Shown here: piece by piece, positions 45,698 through 54,206 of the stretch | Layout: each line of letters starts with the position of its first letter | How positions within the stretch are numbered: the first letter of the stretch is position 1 | Source: Nocardioides albertanoniae | GTDB lineage: Bacteria; Actinomycetota; Actinomycetes; Propionibacteriales; Nocardioidaceae | Assembly (NCBI RefSeq): GCF_006716315.1 | Contig: NZ_VFOV01000001.1 | Span: forward strand, 1,160,501-1,224,500 | DNA length: 64,000 nucleotides | Direction: 5' to 3' | Position numbers and translations under genes: made by a program | The notes under the pieces: generated by a model | What the model was told of the DNA's origin: nothing | Databases searched by the model: none | Seen by the model: the letters and a program-made list of their open reading frames with translations, nothing else

Positions 45698-48604
45698 GTG
45701 CAAGCGTCGGTCGCCCTCGTTCTCGTCTCCCACAACGGCGCCGGCTGGCTTCCCACCGTCATCGACGGGATCCGGAACCAGCAGGCCCCGGTGAGCTTTG
45801 CCGTCACGATCGACACCGGCTCGACCGACCGGTCGGTCGAGATCCTGGAGGAGACCTTCGCCCAGGTCGTCCAGCTGCCGGCCTCGACGACCTACGCCGA
45901 CGCCGCCAACACCGCGCTCGACATCCTTCACCAGGCCCCGCAGCCGCCGGAGTGGATCTGGTTCCTCCACGACGACTCCACGCCCGACCCGGGTGCGCTG
46001 GCGACCCTGCTCAACGCCGCCGACGAGTATCCGGAGGCCGACATCCTCGGCCCGAAGATCCGCGAGTGGCCCTCGCTGCGCCGGATGCTCGAGCTCGGCG
46101 TCTCGATCTCGGGCACCGGTAACCGCGAGACCGGCCTGGAGCGGGGTGAGTACGACCAGGGCCAGCACGACGACGTACGCCGCGTCCTGGCCGTCAACAC
46201 CGCGGGCATGCTGATCCGCCGCGAGGTCCTCGAATACCTGGGCGGCTTCGACAAGCACCTGCCCGTGCTCGGCACCGACATGGATCTCGGCTGGCGCGCC
46301 GCCAACGCCGGGTTCACGACCATCGCCGTGCCCGACGCGACCGTCTTCCACGTGGAGGCGGCCCACCGCGGCGTACGCAAGACGCAGCTGACCGGTCGCC
46401 GGATCCACTACCAGGAGCGCCGAGCCGCGCTCTACACCCTGCTGGTCAACGGCCGGCCGGGCACGCTGCCGCTGTGGATGATCCGGTTCTTCTTCCAGAC
46501 CCTGTGGCGGATGCTCGGCTTCGTGCTCGTGCGCGATCCGGGCACCGCGCTCGACGACCTGGCCGCGCTGGGCTGGATCTACGGCCACACCGGCCAGATC
46601 ATGGCGGCCAAGGCGCGCCGCCGGAAGCAGGCGCACGCCGACAAGGACGAGGTCAAGGCGCTGCTGCCGCCCCCGTGGCTGCCGTATCGGCACGGGCTCG
46701 ACTTCGTCTCCGACGTGGCCACCGCGGTCACGCTCCAGGCATCCGACATCGCCGAGCGGCGGCAGATGGCGCAGGCCGAGGCCGACCCGGCGTCGTTCGC
46801 GGCCAAGCGCCAGGCCGAGCGCGCCCAGCTCGACGAAGACGAGATCCCGGCCGAGACCGGGCTGCTGGTGCGGCTGTTCACCAACCCGGTCGCGGTGCTG
46901 CTGGTCGTCGTCGGCATCCTCGGCGTGATCGGCGCCCGGGTCGCGCTCGGCGGGGTCGCGGGCAACGGGCTCGGCCCGACACCGCAGGGTGCGGGCGAGT
47001 GGTGGCGGCTGCAGATCGAGTCGTGGCACGCGATCTCGCAGGGCACCGGTGTGCCCGCGCCGCCTCACATCTTCCCGCTGGCGGTGCTGGCCACGATCCT
47101 CGGCGGCAACGCGAGCCTGGCGGTCGCCGGGGTCATGCTCCTCGGCTTCCCGGTCGCGCTCGGCGGCGCCTGGCGCATGCTCCGGGTGGTCGGCCGCCTG
47201 ATCAGCCACCTCGGCGCCCCGCGCTGGCTGCTGCTGTGGGGCTCGACGGCGTACGCGCTCGTCCCCTACGTCAGTGGTGCCTTCGGTGACGGCCGGATCG
47301 GTCCGGTCGTCGTCGGCGCCCTGCTGCCCTGGCTCGCCCATGCCGCCCTCGGGTTCAGCGACCCCGTCGCCGACCGCCGCTGGCGAGCGGGATGGCGCAC
47401 GGGTCTGCTCCTGACCATGATCACCGCCTTCGCGCCGATGGCGTTCCTGGTCTCGGCGGTCTTCGCGGTCGTCATCTTCATCGTGATCCGCAAGCTGATG
47501 CCCGCGGTGCTCAGCGACCGCGACCAGTGGGGCCCGCCGACCGCGGCGATCGCGACTCCCGTCGCGCTGCTGCTCCCGTGGTGGCTGCCGCTGATCTTCT
47601 CCGGCGGCTGGGCCGGTCTGCTGCTCGACCCGGGTCGGCTCCCGGCCCCCGCCGCGAGCGGCTTCGACCTGCTCGTGGGCCGGCTGACCGCGCTCGACGG
47701 CGCCGACCTCGGTGCCCCGTGGTGGCTCGGTCTCGCGCTTCCGCTGCTGGCGGTGCTCGCGCTGATCCCGAGCCGCACCCGCATCCCGGTGCTGGTCTGC
47801 TGGATCGGCGCGGTCGCGACCGCCGTGGTCACCATGCTCCTGTCGTGGATCCCGATCCACCTCGACGCCGGCATCGCCCGGGTCGGCTGGGGCTTCCCGC
47901 TGGTCACCATCCAGGGGCTCGCCGTGGTCGCGGCGGTGCTCGGCGTGCAGGGCGCGATCCTCGACGGCCTGCGCGGTCCGCGCAGGATCCTGGTCGGTGC
48001 TGCCGCCGCGGTGGCGGCGGTCGGCGCGATCGGCAGCCTCGGCTGGTTCGTCTACGCCGGCAGCGGAGACCTCTCCGACGACACCCGGGCGCTGGGCCAC
48101 ACCGACGTACCCTCCTACATGCTCGACCCGACCTCGACCACGCTCGGGCCGGAGGACGGTGTGCTGGTGCTGCGCGGCTCGGTCGACGACGGCATCCGCT
48201 ACTCGGTCCTGCGCGACGACGGGATCACCCTCGGCGAGGACGAGATCGCCCAGGTCGCCGGCGGGTCCGAAGACCTGACCGGCGTCGTACGCCGCCTGGC
48301 GGCCGACCCCGACGACGCGGTGATCGACGACCTGGCCGCTCAAGGGGTGGCCTACATCGTGATGCCCGGGCCCGCCGACTCCTCGGTGGCCGAGGGGATC
48401 GACGCGTCCGGCGCGGTGACCCAGGCGAGCACGGTCGAGACCTCGACCCGCGCCTGGCTGCTCGACGCCGAGCCGGGTGACCCGGGTGTGACCGACTCGC
48501 TGTCCATCGTCCGCATCGTCTTGTTGGCCCTGGCCGGGATCGGGCTCTTCGTCGTCCTGGTCCTGTGCCTGCCGACACTGATCCAGAGGAGGGAGTCGGC
48601 GTGA
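45698..48604 (+). CDS. Large GT2 glycosyltransferase fused to a multi-spanning membrane domain
   Basis: A 968-residue protein. Residues about 1-280 are a GT2 domain (ALVLVSHNGAGWLPTVIDG, DTGSTDRSVEIL, the DXD in WIWFLHDDSTPDPG, and GTDMDLGWRAANAGF). From about 400 on there are around a dozen transmembrane helices (for example VAVLLVVVGILGVIGARVAL and WLLLWGSTAYALVPYVSGAF), followed near residues 805-920 by a soluble extracytoplasmic loop and a final helix. The combination suggests coupled sugar transfer and translocation or wall-glycan synthesis. The frame is open to 45635, but GTG 45698 with its -10 gives the normal VQASVALVLVSHN start. It overlaps the DUF5719 gene by 4 bp. In Streptomyces the same pair follows whiB. 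Confidence 0.88.
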   Translation: MQASVALVLVSHNGAGWLPTVIDGIRNQQAPVSFAVTIDTGSTDRSVEILEETFAQVVQLPASTTYADAANTALDILHQAPQPPEWIWFLHDDSTPDPGALATLLNAADEYPEADILGPKIREWPSLRRMLELGVSISGTGNRETGLERGEYDQGQHDDVRRVLAVNTAGMLIRREVLEYLGGFDKHLPVLGTDMDLGWRAANAGFTTIAVPDATVFHVEAAHRGVRKTQLTGRRIHYQERRAALYTLLVNGRPGTLPLWMIRFFFQTLWRMLGFVLVRDPGTALDDLAALGWIYGHTGQIMAAKARRRKQAHADKDEVKALLPPPWLPYRHGLDFVSDVATAVTLQASDIAERRQMAQAEADPASFAAKRQAERAQLDEDEIPAETGLLVRLFTNPVAVLLVVVGILGVIGARVALGGVAGNGLGPTPQGAGEWWRLQIESWHAISQGTGVPAPPHIFPLAVLATILGGNASLAVAGVMLLGFPVALGGAWRMLRVVGRLISHLGAPRWLLLWGSTAYALVPYVSGAFGDGRIGPVVVGALLPWLAHAALGFSDPVADRRWRAGWRTGLLLTMITAFAPMAFLVSAVFAVVIFIVIRKLMPAVLSDRDQWGPPTAAIATPVALLLPWWLPLIFSGGWAGLLLDPGRLPAPAASGFDLLVGRLTALDGADLGAPWWLGLALPLLAVLALIPSRTRIPVLVCWIGAVATAVVTMLLSWIPIHLDAGIARVGWGFPLVTIQGLAVVAAVLGVQGAILDGLRGPRRILVGAAAAVAAVGAIGSLGWFVYAGSGDLSDDTRALGHTDVPSYMLDPTSTTLGPEDGVLVLRGSVDDGIRYSVLRDDGITLGEDEIAQVAGGSEDLTGVVRRLAADPDDAVIDDLAAQGVAYIVMPGPADSSVAEGIDASGAVTQASTVETSTRAWLLDAEPGDPGVTDSLSIVRIVLLALAGIGLFVVLVLCLPTLIQRRESA

Positions 48605-50391
48605 GCCATCCACGTGACCCTTACGACCGCTCGCAGGAGCCGGCCGACGGCGCCTACGGCCAGGAGCCGTGGATGCTCGATCCCTACTCGGATCCCTATG
48701 CCGAGACACCGGAGGCGACGGCTCCCGAGCCCTACACCCCCGAGCAGATCTATGCCCAGCAGCCCTACGTCCCCGGGCCGGAGACCGGGCGGATCATCGC
48801 CCAGTCCGGCTACGAGCAGGGCTATGAGGAGAGCTACCCGGGCGACTACGACGGCGCCTTCCAGCCCGACTACGAAGCCTGGCCGACCGCAGACGAGATG
48901 CGCGCCGGAGAGCCCGAGCAGGCGCAGGGCGGCCGGATGGCCGCGGCCGCGGCCGCAGCGGCGCCGATCCTGCGGCGCGTTCGCAGGCAGCGCGGCCGCC
49001 GCCTCGACAACACCGCCCTGGTGGCGCTCGGCCTGATCGCCGTGATGGCGGTGGCGCTGCTGCTCATCCGCCCCCACCAGTGGGAGCAGCCGAAGCTCGC
49101 CGCCGACAGCAGCGCGCCGACCTCGGCCACCGTCGTGTGCCCCGGCAAGCCGAAGAACGGCTCCGACGAGGTCGCGGTGACCAACGCCGCCGACGGTGCG
49201 GGCACGATCCAGCTCGGCGGACCGGGCGCCGGCAAGGGCATCGAGGCCACCGCGGAGTCGGGCAGGATCACCGCCAAGCCCGTCAAGGCGGGCCCGGTCG
49301 TGGTCAGCGCCGGCAAGGAGGTCGCGCCGGGTCTGGTCGCCGGCCGCTCGACCAGCAAGCCGCTGGCGGCGACGGGCTGCCTGGCGCCGCAGGCCGAGGC
49401 ATGGTTCCCCGGCATCGGTGCGGGTGCTACCCACAACTCGATCCTCGAGCTGACCAACCCCAACAACGGTGCGGCCACCGTCGACGTCTCGCTCTTCGAC
49501 GACAAGGGCGCGGTCGCGGTGCCCGAAGACCTGCGCGGCGTCACGATCCCCGGTGACACCACCCGCACCTTCGACCTGCTGCACATGATCCCGCGCAAGG
49601 GTGACCTGTCGATGCGCACCACGGTCGTACGCGGCCAGGCCGGCGTCATGGTGCGCGACCGCGACGTCCAGCTCGAGTCGGAGGCGGCCAGCGAGGACTA
49701 CTTCCCGGGGCAGTCGAAGCCGGCCAAGACCAACCTGCTGGTCGGCTATCCCAACAAGGCACAGAGCCGCACCCTGACGGTCGTCAACCCCGGCAAGACG
49801 CAGGTGAGCGGCGAGCTGCGCCTGCTGACGCCGAAGAACGTGCTCAGCCCGCAGGGTGCTCCCGAGATCAGTGTGCCGCCCAGCGGTCAGGCCCAGATCG
49901 ATCTGACCGAGCTGCTCGGCAAGAGCAGCGCCGACGACGCGTACGGCATCGAGCTCGTCACCTCCGGCCCGGTCTCGGCCGCGATGCGGTCGGTCGACAC
50001 CGGCGACGTCGCGCTCACCACCTCGGCCGAGGCCGTCTCGAAGGCGACCGCGGCGGTCGTCCCGACCGGTCCGAGCATCGACAAGAAGCGGGTCGTGATC
50101 TCTGGTCCGGCGGCCGACTCAGGCAGCAGCGGCACGGTCAAGTTGGTGCCGATGACCGCGAAGGGCAAGGCCCTGAAGGCGAAGGACGTCAAGGTCGGCC
50201 CGGGCACCGGCGCCGAGGTCGAGGTGCCCAGCGAGGCCGCGCTCATCCAGCTCGTGCCCCAGGGCGTCGAGGTGCGTGCGACGGTCGTGATGAGCGGTGA
50301 CGGCGACGCGGTGGTGCCGTTCCGTCCGCTGCGCTCGGAGGTGCGCACCGCCGGGGTCGCGCCGGGTCTGCCGCTCCCTCTCGACCACTGA
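48601..50391 (+). CDS. DUF5719 membrane-anchored protein
   Basis: A 596-residue protein starting at a GTG within the stop of the glycosyltransferase gene. The first 130 residues are an acidic Pro/Tyr/Glu-rich cytoplasmic tail. A single transmembrane helix (about 137-158, LVALGLIAVMAVALLLI) follows, then a large beta-rich extracytoplasmic part with repeats containing TNPNNGAATVDVSLFDD and VVNPGKTQVSGELRLLTP. The function is unknown. Its coupling to the GT2 gene is conserved, which suggests they work in one wall-glycan process. Confidence 0.88.
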   Translation: MSHPRDPYDRSQEPADGAYGQEPWMLDPYSDPYAETPEATAPEPYTPEQIYAQQPYVPGPETGRIIAQSGYEQGYEESYPGDYDGAFQPDYEAWPTADEMRAGEPEQAQGGRMAAAAAAAAPILRRVRRQRGRRLDNTALVALGLIAVMAVALLLIRPHQWEQPKLAADSSAPTSATVVCPGKPKNGSDEVAVTNAADGAGTIQLGGPGAGKGIEATAESGRITAKPVKAGPVVVSAGKEVAPGLVAGRSTSKPLAATGCLAPQAEAWFPGIGAGATHNSILELTNPNNGAATVDVSLFDDKGAVAVPEDLRGVTIPGDTTRTFDLLHMIPRKGDLSMRTTVVRGQAGVMVRDRDVQLESEAASEDYFPGQSKPAKTNLLVGYPNKAQSRTLTVVNPGKTQVSGELRLLTPKNVLSPQGAPEISVPPSGQAQIDLTELLGKSSADDAYGIELVTSGPVSAAMRSVDTGDVALTTSAEAVSKATAAVVPTGPSIDKKRVVISGPAADSGSSGTVKLVPMTAKGKALKAKDVKVGPGTGAEVEVPSEAALIQLVPQGVEVRATVVMSGDGDAVVPFRPLRSEVRTAGVAPGLPLPLDH

Positions 50392-50402
50392 CGCCGACCC
50401 GG

Positions 50403-50433
50403 CTAGGCCGTGTCTTTGGGAGGCACGGCCTAG
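50403..50433. terminator. Bidirectional hairpin between convergent genes
   Basis: CTAGGCCGTG and CACGGCCTAG form a perfect 10-bp stem with an 11-nt loop. It overlaps the stop codon of the minus-strand metallopeptidase-family gene and follows the DUF5719 stop by 11 bp. Confidence 0.8.
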
Positions 50434-50882
50434 GGCTGGTAGCGGGGATCGACGTCGTTGGCGGCGATCCCGAGCAGGTCGGCGACCTGCTCGACGACGA
50501 CCATGAGCACCATCGCCTCCACCTCGGAGCGGGTCAGGCAGCGGTGCTCGATGGGCCGCCGGTAGATCACCAGCCGTGCCGGGGTGGCCCCGGAGCCGCG
50601 CTCGAGCGAACCGAGCGGGATGTAGTCGTCGACCGTCCAGTCCGGCGGGATGTCGGGCGACTCCTCGACGGCGTACTCGATCAGCCCCAGCCGCGACTGC
50701 CAGCGGGCGTCGATCTCGGTGACGATGTCGAGCGCGATGTCGTCGAAGCGCTCTCGGCGAGTGCGCCGGACCGGCACCGTCGGGTCGGCCGGCATCGCCA
50801 CCGGGCCGCGCGTGCCGCGGCCGTGCCGGTCGCGGGTGCGGGGCTTGTCCCGGGACCCGCTCGAACCCCGTGCGTCGGTCAT
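50430..50882 (-). CDS. Metallopeptidase-family (DUF1025-type) protein, active site degenerate
   Basis: A 150-residue protein of the zincin-like family found next to DUF3499 in Actinobacteria (Rv3259 position). The conserved DIALDIVTEIDARW and PLGSLERGSGATPARLVIYR blocks are present. Where relatives have HExxH, this protein reads VVVEQVADLLGI, so the zinc-binding histidines are missing and catalysis is unlikely. The N-terminal 45 residues are Arg/Gly-rich and probably disordered. It is convergent with DUF5719 and divergent from DUF3499. Confidence 0.82.
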   Translation of the reverse strand: MTDARGSSGSRDKPRTRDRHGRGTRGPVAMPADPTVPVRRTRRERFDDIALDIVTEIDARWQSRLGLIEYAVEESPDIPPDWTVDDYIPLGSLERGSGATPARLVIYRRPIEHRCLTRSEVEAMVLMVVVEQVADLLGIAANDVDPRYQP

Positions 50883-50918
50883 GTAGCGAGCCTAACCGCG
50901 AGGCTGGCTCCAGGGGAG

Positions 50919-50924
50919 TACGGT
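50919..50924 (+). promoter_or_regulatory. -10 element of the DUF3499 gene
   Basis: TACGGT lies 6 nt before GTG 50931, in the leaderless arrangement. Confidence 0.4.
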
Positions 50925-50930
50925 TCACCC

Positions 50931-51329
50931 GTGACTGCTCGTCGTTGTTCGCGTACCGCCTGCCAGCGCCAAGCCGTCTGCACGCTCACCTATGTGTACG
51001 CCGATCAGACGGCCGTCCTCGGCCCGTTGGCGACCTATGCCGAACCGCACGCCTACGACCTGTGCGAAGACCACGCCGAGCGGCTCTCCGCGCCCCGTGG
51101 GTGGGAGGTCGTGCGGCTGGCTCGCGAGCCCGTCGACCCGCAGCCCAAGGGCGACGACCTGCTCGCGCTGGCCGATGCCGTCCGTGAGGCTGCCCGTCCG
51201 CCGGCGCCCGCTCAGCGGGGCCCGGTCAGCACCCCGGCACCGACGGAGGCCGAGCCCGGGCACGACGAGGCTCAGCAGCGCCAGACCGGCACCCGTCGCG
51301 GCCACCTCCGCGTGCTCACCTCCGAGTAG
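50931..51329 (+). CDS. DUF3499 protein
   Basis: A 132-residue protein. The N-terminal half has MTARRCSRTACQRQAVCTL and AYDLCEDHAERL, whose Cys and His residues look like a zinc-ribbon. The C-terminal 60 residues are Pro/Ala/Glu-rich and low-complexity. The family is restricted to Actinobacteria and lies beside manB and the metallopeptidase-family gene (Rv3258 position). Function is unknown. Confidence 0.88.
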   Translation: MTARRCSRTACQRQAVCTLTYVYADQTAVLGPLATYAEPHAYDLCEDHAERLSAPRGWEVVRLAREPVDPQPKGDDLLALADAVREAARPPAPAQRGPVSTPAPTEAEPGHDEAQQRQTGTRRGHLRVLTSE

Positions 51330-51337
51330 TGCTGCAC

Positions 51338-51343
51338 TAGAGT
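51338..51343 (+). promoter_or_regulatory. -10 element of manB
   Basis: TAGAGT lies 7 nt before ATG 51351, and there is no Shine-Dalgarno. Confidence 0.5.
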
Positions 51344-51350
51344 TCCGAGC

Positions 51351-52736
51351 ATGCCGGACAGAGTTGACCTCGACATCGCCGACGCCGTCTTCAAGGCCTA
51401 CGACGTCCGTGGCACCGTCCCGGACCAGATCGACGAGGCGCTCGCCCGGCGGGCCGGGCGTGCCTTCGTGCACGTGGTCGGCGCCCACGGCGGGGTCGTC
51501 GTGGGCCACGACATGCGGCCCAGCTCGCCGGCGCTCTCGGGCGCCTTCGCCGCGGGCGCGACCGAGGCCGGCGCCGACGTGACGCTGATCGGGCTGGCCT
51601 CCACCGACGAGCTCTACTTCGCCTCCGGCCATCTCGGTCTGCCGGGCGCGATGTTCACGGCCAGCCACAACCCGGCGCAGTACAACGGCATCAAGATGTG
51701 CCGCGCCAACGCGGTGCCGGTCGGGGCCGAGACCGGGCTCGACGAGATCCGCGACCTGGTGATCTCCGGCGACGTGCCGCTGCCGGGGGTCGCCGGCAGC
51801 ATCAGCGAGACCGACGTGCTGGAGGCGTACGCCGCCCACCTGCTCGACCTGGCCCCGGTCGAGGGCCGCAGGCTGAAGGTCGTCGCCGACGCCGGCAACG
51901 GCATGGCCGGCCACACCGCGCCCGCCGTCTTCGGTCGCCTGGGTGCCGAGGCGGTCGAGCTGATCCCGATGTACTTCGAGCTCGACGGCACCTTCCCCAA
52001 CCACGAGGCCAACCCGCTCGACTCGACCACGCTGGTCGACCTGCAGGCCAAGGTGCACAAGAGCGGTGCCGACGCCGGTCTCGCGTTCGACGGCGACGCC
52101 GACCGCTGCTTCCTCGTCGACGAGCGGGGCGAGGTGGTCAGCCCGAGCGCGATCACCGCGCTGATCGCCGAGCGCACGCTGGCCAAGGAGCCGGGCGCGA
52201 CGATCATCCACAACCTGATCACCTCCCGCGCCGTGCCCGAGATCGTCACCGAGCTGGGCGGCAAGCCGGTGCGCACCCGCGTCGGCCACTCCTACATCAA
52301 GGCCGTGATGGCCGAGTCGGAGGCCGCCTTCGGTGGCGAGCACAGCGGCCACTTCTACTTCCGTGACTTCTGGCGTGCCGACTCGGGCATGCTCGCCGCG
52401 CTGCACGTGCTCGGCGCGCTCGCCGAGACCGACAAGCCGCTCAGCGAGCTGCTGGCGGCGTACGCTCGTTACCCGATGAGCGGCGAGATCAACTCCACCG
52501 TGCCCGATCAGGCTGCGACCGTGGCCGAGATCGAGAAGGCCTACGCAGACCGTGACGACGTCACCCTCGACCGTCTCGACGGGCTGACCCTCTCCCACGC
52601 AGACTGGACCTTCAACGTCCGTGCCTCCAACACCGAGCCGCTGTTGCGGCTCAACGTCGAGGGCAGGGACGTGCCCACCATGGAGCGTGTGCGCGACGAA
52701 GCGCTCGCGATCATCCGAAAGGACAACGCACAATGA
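51351..52736 (+). CDS. manB: Phosphomannomutase/phosphoglucomutase
   Basis: A 461-residue alpha-D-phosphohexomutase that converts mannose-6-phosphate to mannose-1-phosphate, feeding manC for GDP-mannose. The active-site serine loop TASHNPAQYNGIKM, the metal loop LAFDGDADRCFLVDE, the sugar-binding GGEHSGHFYFRDF and the phosphate-binding RASNTEPLLRLNVEG are all intact. It is translated together with the Trm112-like gene (ATGA overlap). Confidence 0.95.
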   Translation: MPDRVDLDIADAVFKAYDVRGTVPDQIDEALARRAGRAFVHVVGAHGGVVVGHDMRPSSPALSGAFAAGATEAGADVTLIGLASTDELYFASGHLGLPGAMFTASHNPAQYNGIKMCRANAVPVGAETGLDEIRDLVISGDVPLPGVAGSISETDVLEAYAAHLLDLAPVEGRRLKVVADAGNGMAGHTAPAVFGRLGAEAVELIPMYFELDGTFPNHEANPLDSTTLVDLQAKVHKSGADAGLAFDGDADRCFLVDERGEVVSPSAITALIAERTLAKEPGATIIHNLITSRAVPEIVTELGGKPVRTRVGHSYIKAVMAESEAAFGGEHSGHFYFRDFWRADSGMLAALHVLGALAETDKPLSELLAAYARYPMSGEINSTVPDQAATVAEIEKAYADRDDVTLDRLDGLTLSHADWTFNVRASNTEPLLRLNVEGRDVPTMERVRDEALAIIRKDNAQ

Positions 52737-52960
52737 CCGGCGCATCGACCCCTCTGGGCCTCAGCGAGAAGCTGCTCGAGATCATCGTCTGCCCGCAGTG
52801 CCACGGCGACCTGCTGCCTGTCGAGGCGACCGCGCCCGACCAGGTCGGCGAGCTGGTCTGCCAGGGCGAGTGCGGGCTCGCCTACCCGGTGCGCGACGGC
52901 ATCCCCGTCCTGCTCATCGACGAGGCACGATCCACCAAGGCTCCTTCGGCCGAGGGGTGA
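52733..52960 (+). CDS. Trm112-family (UPF0434) small zinc protein
   Basis: A 75-residue protein with the family core LLEIIVCPQCHGDL, GELVCQGECGLAYPVRDGIP and VLLIDEA. Two CxxC-type pairs (CPQC, CQGEC) may bind zinc, although many bacterial relatives lose them. Trm112 homologues activate methyltransferases in eukaryotes; the bacterial role is unsettled. It lies between manB and the SIS-domain gene in an operon. Confidence 0.9.
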   Translation: MTGASTPLGLSEKLLEIIVCPQCHGDLLPVEATAPDQVGELVCQGECGLAYPVRDGIPVLLIDEARSTKAPSAEG

Positions 52961-52964
52961 ACCG

Positions 52965-53996
52965 ATGACCTGGTTCGACGAGTCGAGGCTGGACGACGAG
53001 CGGGCTCTTGCCACGATCGACCAGCTGCTGCGATCGCTGGCAGGCTCCGGCGCCCGGATCCGCCGCGAGGCCGCCGATGCCGCCGAAGCGCTGCAGGAGG
53101 CCGTACGCCGGGCCGCCGAGACCGGCCGGCCCCGTGCCGTGGTCGCGGCCGGACCCGACTCGCGCCTGCTGCGCGCGGTGCTCGAGCCGTTCTGCCCGGT
53201 GCCCTTCGTCGCCTGGCCGGCTCCGGGGCTTCCCGGGTGGGCCGGCAGCCTCGACCTCGTGGTCGTGCTCGCGCCGACCGGCTCCGACCCGGGGGAGGCC
53301 TCTGCGGCCGCCGAGGCCGTGCGCCGCGGGGCGCAGCTCGTGGTGGCCGCGCCGGCGGGATCGCTGGTCGCCCAGCACTCCGAGGGTCGCGACAGCACGC
53401 TGATCCCGGTCGAGAGCGGTGACACGCTCGCGACGGCGATCCTGATGCTCACCTATCTCAACTCGATCGGGCTCGGTCCCGAGGCCGACGCCGACAACGT
53501 GGCCGACGCGCTCGACGACGTCGCCACCTCCTGCTCGCCGCACCAGGACATCTCGGTCAACCCGGGCAAGATCCTGGCGCTCTCGCTCGCCGACTCGCTC
53601 CCGGTCGTGTGGGGCGGCTCCGTCCTCGCCGCCCGCGCGGCCCGCCGCGTGGCCGAGGGGCTGCGCCGGGCCAGCGGCCGCGGGGCCATCGCCGGCGACG
53701 CCGACGATCTGCTCCCGGTCATCGAGGCTGCCCGCCCGCGCAACGTCTTCGACGACCCCTTCGCCGAGGAGCAGGCCGTCGCACGCCCCGTCCTGGTCGT
53801 CCTCGACGACGGCGCGACCGACGAGATCATGCTCGGGCAGCGCCGATCCCTCACCGAGGCGGCCGACGCCCGCGGCGTACGGGTGGAGGTCGTCGAGGCC
53901 GGCACGAACACAGAGGTGGGCCGGTACGCCTCGCTGCTGCTGCAAGGCACCTACGCTGCCGAATATCTGCGTTTGGGCCTGGTTGCGGACGAATAA
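52965..53996 (+). CDS. SIS-domain protein, phosphosugar isomerase-like (Rv3256c position)
   Basis: A 343-residue protein resembling the TobH/bifunctional phosphoglucose-phosphomannose isomerase family of Actinobacteria. The N-terminal SIS-like part has AVVAAGPDSRLLRAVLEPFC and DLVVVLAPTGSDPGEASAA. The second half has SVNPGKILALSLADSLPVVW and ends with LLQGTYAAEYLRLGLVADE. A GAGGGG ribosome-binding site precedes ATG 52965. Catalytic residues cannot be confirmed by eye, so it may be a non-catalytic relative. In mycobacteria manA follows here; in this window that gene is absent at this spot. Confidence 0.78.
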   Translation: MTWFDESRLDDERALATIDQLLRSLAGSGARIRREAADAAEALQEAVRRAAETGRPRAVVAAGPDSRLLRAVLEPFCPVPFVAWPAPGLPGWAGSLDLVVVLAPTGSDPGEASAAAEAVRRGAQLVVAAPAGSLVAQHSEGRDSTLIPVESGDTLATAILMLTYLNSIGLGPEADADNVADALDDVATSCSPHQDISVNPGKILALSLADSLPVVWGGSVLAARAARRVAEGLRRASGRGAIAGDADDLLPVIEAARPRNVFDDPFAEEQAVARPVLVVLDDGATDEIMLGQRRSLTEAADARGVRVEVVEAGTNTEVGRYASLLLQGTYAAEYLRLGLVADE

Positions 53997-54017
53997 GTCC
54001 ACATGGTGAACCCGTGC

Positions 54018-54033
54018 TGTGATTTGGGTCACA
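54018..54033 (+). promoter_or_regulatory. Perfect CRP/FNR-type binding site
   Basis: TGTGA-TTTGGG-TCACA matches the CRP/GlxR consensus exactly (TGTGA-N6-TCACA). It is 174 bp before the first solute-binding protein gene and 22 bp after the SIS-domain gene, so it more likely controls the former. Confidence 0.75.
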
Positions 54034-54206
54034 ACCCACGGCGCGGGCAGGGGTAGAGAACTTCGCGATGATGCCACAAACCCTGGACGTGGGGAGCCGA
54101 CAGGTGTTTGATGCAACATCATCCGGCCACTCCTGGCCAGCACGTCCGTTTCTCTCGGTGGCGACGTGCCGGGCTTGCCCCCACCATCCCCGAAACAGGA
54201 CTTTGC

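Noticed and set aside
45683..48709. Minus-strand ORF of 1008 codons over the large glycosyltransferase
   Set aside because: It is an Arg/Asp/His-rich shadow with no known motif, while the plus strand has GT2 motifs and membrane helices.
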